Assembly (NCBI RefSeq): GCF_026339995.1
Contig: NZ_JAPEPT010000001.1
Span: 1,004,501 to 1,068,500, forward strand
Length of the DNA: 64,000 bases
Source of the DNA: Streptomyces sp. NBC_01481
GTDB taxonomy: Bacteria > Actinomycetota > Actinomycetes > Streptomycetales > Streptomycetaceae
Direction of reading: 5' to 3'
Part shown: one piece after another, positions 63,134-64,000 of the stretch
How the letters are laid out: every line of letters begins with the position of its first letter
Numbering within the stretch: position 1 is the stretch's first letter
Translations under genes and position numbers: made by a program
The notes under the pieces: generated by a model
Seen by the model: the letters and a program-made list of their open reading frames with translations, nothing else
The model's database searches: none
Told to the model about the DNA's origin: nothing

Positions 63134-64000
63134 GTGACCCGACCGCGCGTGGGTGTGGCCGTACTGACCATGGGAACCCGGCCCGCCGAACTGCGGGCCC
63201 TCCTCGATTCGGTGGTCAAGCAGGGCGAGCCCGCTGCCCGTGTCGTCGTGGTCGGCAACGGCACACCCCTGCCGGAACTGCCCGACGGGGTCGACGGTGT
63301 GGAGCTTCCGGAGAACCTCGGGGTCTCCGGTGGCCGGAATGTCGCGATCGACCTGCTCCGCGAAGCCGGGGACGTGGACGTCCTCGTGGACCTGGACGAC
63401 GACGGGCTCCTGATCGACAACGACGTGTTCACACGGATCGCCGATCTGTACGCCGCCGACCCCGGGCTCGGTATCGTCAGTTTCCGTATCGCCGACGAGA
63501 CCGGCTTCACCCAGCGGCGGCACGTGCCCCGGCTTCGAGCCGGCGACCCGATGCAGCGTGGCCTGGTGACCACGTTCCTGGGTGGCGGCCATGGCCTGTC
63601 GATGCGGATGCTCGCCGAAATCGGCGGCTGGCCCGACCAGTTCTTCTTCACGCACGAGGAGACCGACCTCGCCTGGCGGGCGCTGGATGCGGACTGGAAG
63701 ATCCTCTACGAGCCGGATCTGGTGCTCCAGCACCCACGCACGTCGCCGGCCCGCCATGCGGACTTCTATCGCATGACCGCCCGTAACCGCGTCTGGATGG
63801 CTCGCCGCCATCTGCCCGCCCCGCTCGTGCCGGTCTATCTCGGAACATGGATCGCGCTCACACTGGCCCGAACCCGTTCACTGGCCGGTCTGCGGGCTTG
63901 GTTCGGCGGCTTCGCGGAGGGTGTGCGGAAGCCTTGCGGATCGCGCCGCCCCATGCGGTGGCGCACTGTCCGGCGCATGACTCGCCTCGGCCGTCCGCCG
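63134..64000 (+). CDS. GT2 glycosyltransferase, 3' end beyond window
   Basis: The frame opens at a GTG at 63134 and stays open to base 64000 (289 codons), so the end lies outside. It begins VTRPRVGVAVLTMGTRPAEL, then VVVVGNGTPLPELPDGVDGV, NLGVSGGRNVAIDLL, VDLDDDGLLID (DxD-type metal site) and FLGGGHGLSMRMLAEIGGWP with FFFTHEETDLAWRA. This is the GT-A fold of rhamnosyl-type GT2 enzymes. It probably adds a sugar to a cell-surface glycan or a metabolite. Membrane segments, if any, lie near the end (VPVYLGTWIALTLA). Confidence 0.85.
   Translation, partial: MTRPRVGVAVLTMGTRPAELRALLDSVVKQGEPAARVVVVGNGTPLPELPDGVDGVELPENLGVSGGRNVAIDLLREAGDVDVLVDLDDDGLLIDNDVFTRIADLYAADPGLGIVSFRIADETGFTQRRHVPRLRAGDPMQRGLVTTFLGGGHGLSMRMLAEIGGWPDQFFFTHEETDLAWRALDADWKILYEPDLVLQHPRTSPARHADFYRMTARNRVWMARRHLPAPLVPVYLGTWIALTLARTRSLAGLRAWFGGFAEGVRKPCGSRRPMRWRTVRRMTRLGRPP

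Overview
The window is high-GC DNA (roughly 70% by eye) with frequent GTG starts, GGAGG-type ribosome sites and gene families typical of Streptomyces: an AceE homodimeric pyruvate dehydrogenase, a TerD/TerC cluster, DUF4429, DUF1023, DUF3052 and two large ECF sigma factors. It is most likely a Streptomyces chromosome with one tRNA-linked island. No database search was possible, so family names rest on motif recognition.

Layout. 1-4541: end of a MerR regulator, an aldo/keto reductase, DUF4429 and DUF1023 proteins, a secreted I36-type inhibitor and a small membrane protein. 4557-5744: an ion-channel gene packed between two inverted copies of a small non-coding transposable element. 5793-8540: aceE. 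9000-10001: DUF3052 protein and a peroxiredoxin. 10153-19093: a Ter stress locus with three TerD-type proteins, a TerA-like protein, a TerC-like (DUF475) membrane protein and a CitE / phosphoribosyltransferase-PELOTA / HAD biosynthetic operon. 19133-22342: FmdB zinc ribbon, DUF4383, a coiled-coil membrane protein and a DUF4097 lipoprotein.

22534-48015: tRNA-Val(TAC) followed by a 25.4 kb island. The last 48 bases of the tRNA are repeated exactly at 47968-48015, and paired TGGGAAC repeats lie just inside both ends. No integrase gene remains, and many island genes are broken (MerR, Crp/Fnr, a membrane protein, TfoX, a thioredoxin-like protein, IS110). Intact cargo is mostly redox or membrane related: lipoprotein thioredoxin and CcdA, a cytochrome b/molybdopterin oxidoreductase fusion, a radical SAM protein resembling tetraether-lipid synthase, a methyltransferase, MauE, DUF3179, a CDP-alcohol phosphatidyltransferase, an SRPBCC protein, two ECF sigma factors, MBL and HD hydrolases and a GlxA-type regulator. 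Three intergenic GTRA-N6-TYAC palindromes lie in front of several of these genes and suggest a Crp/Fnr-type regulon that could tie the radical SAM and lipid genes together.

48016-53620: a membrane deacetylase-like/glycosyltransferase fusion, a repeat-rich membrane protein, small hypothetical genes and a third, imperfect copy of the tRNA-Val end at 52935, followed by debris of a second integrative element. 53970-64000: hypothetical genes, a TerB protein, a Ser/Thr kinase, a DHA2-type MFS transporter, remnants of a hydrolase, a TetR regulator and a tyrosine phosphatase, a RidA / NAD-binding / SDR operon, and a GT2 glycosyltransferase that runs off the end.
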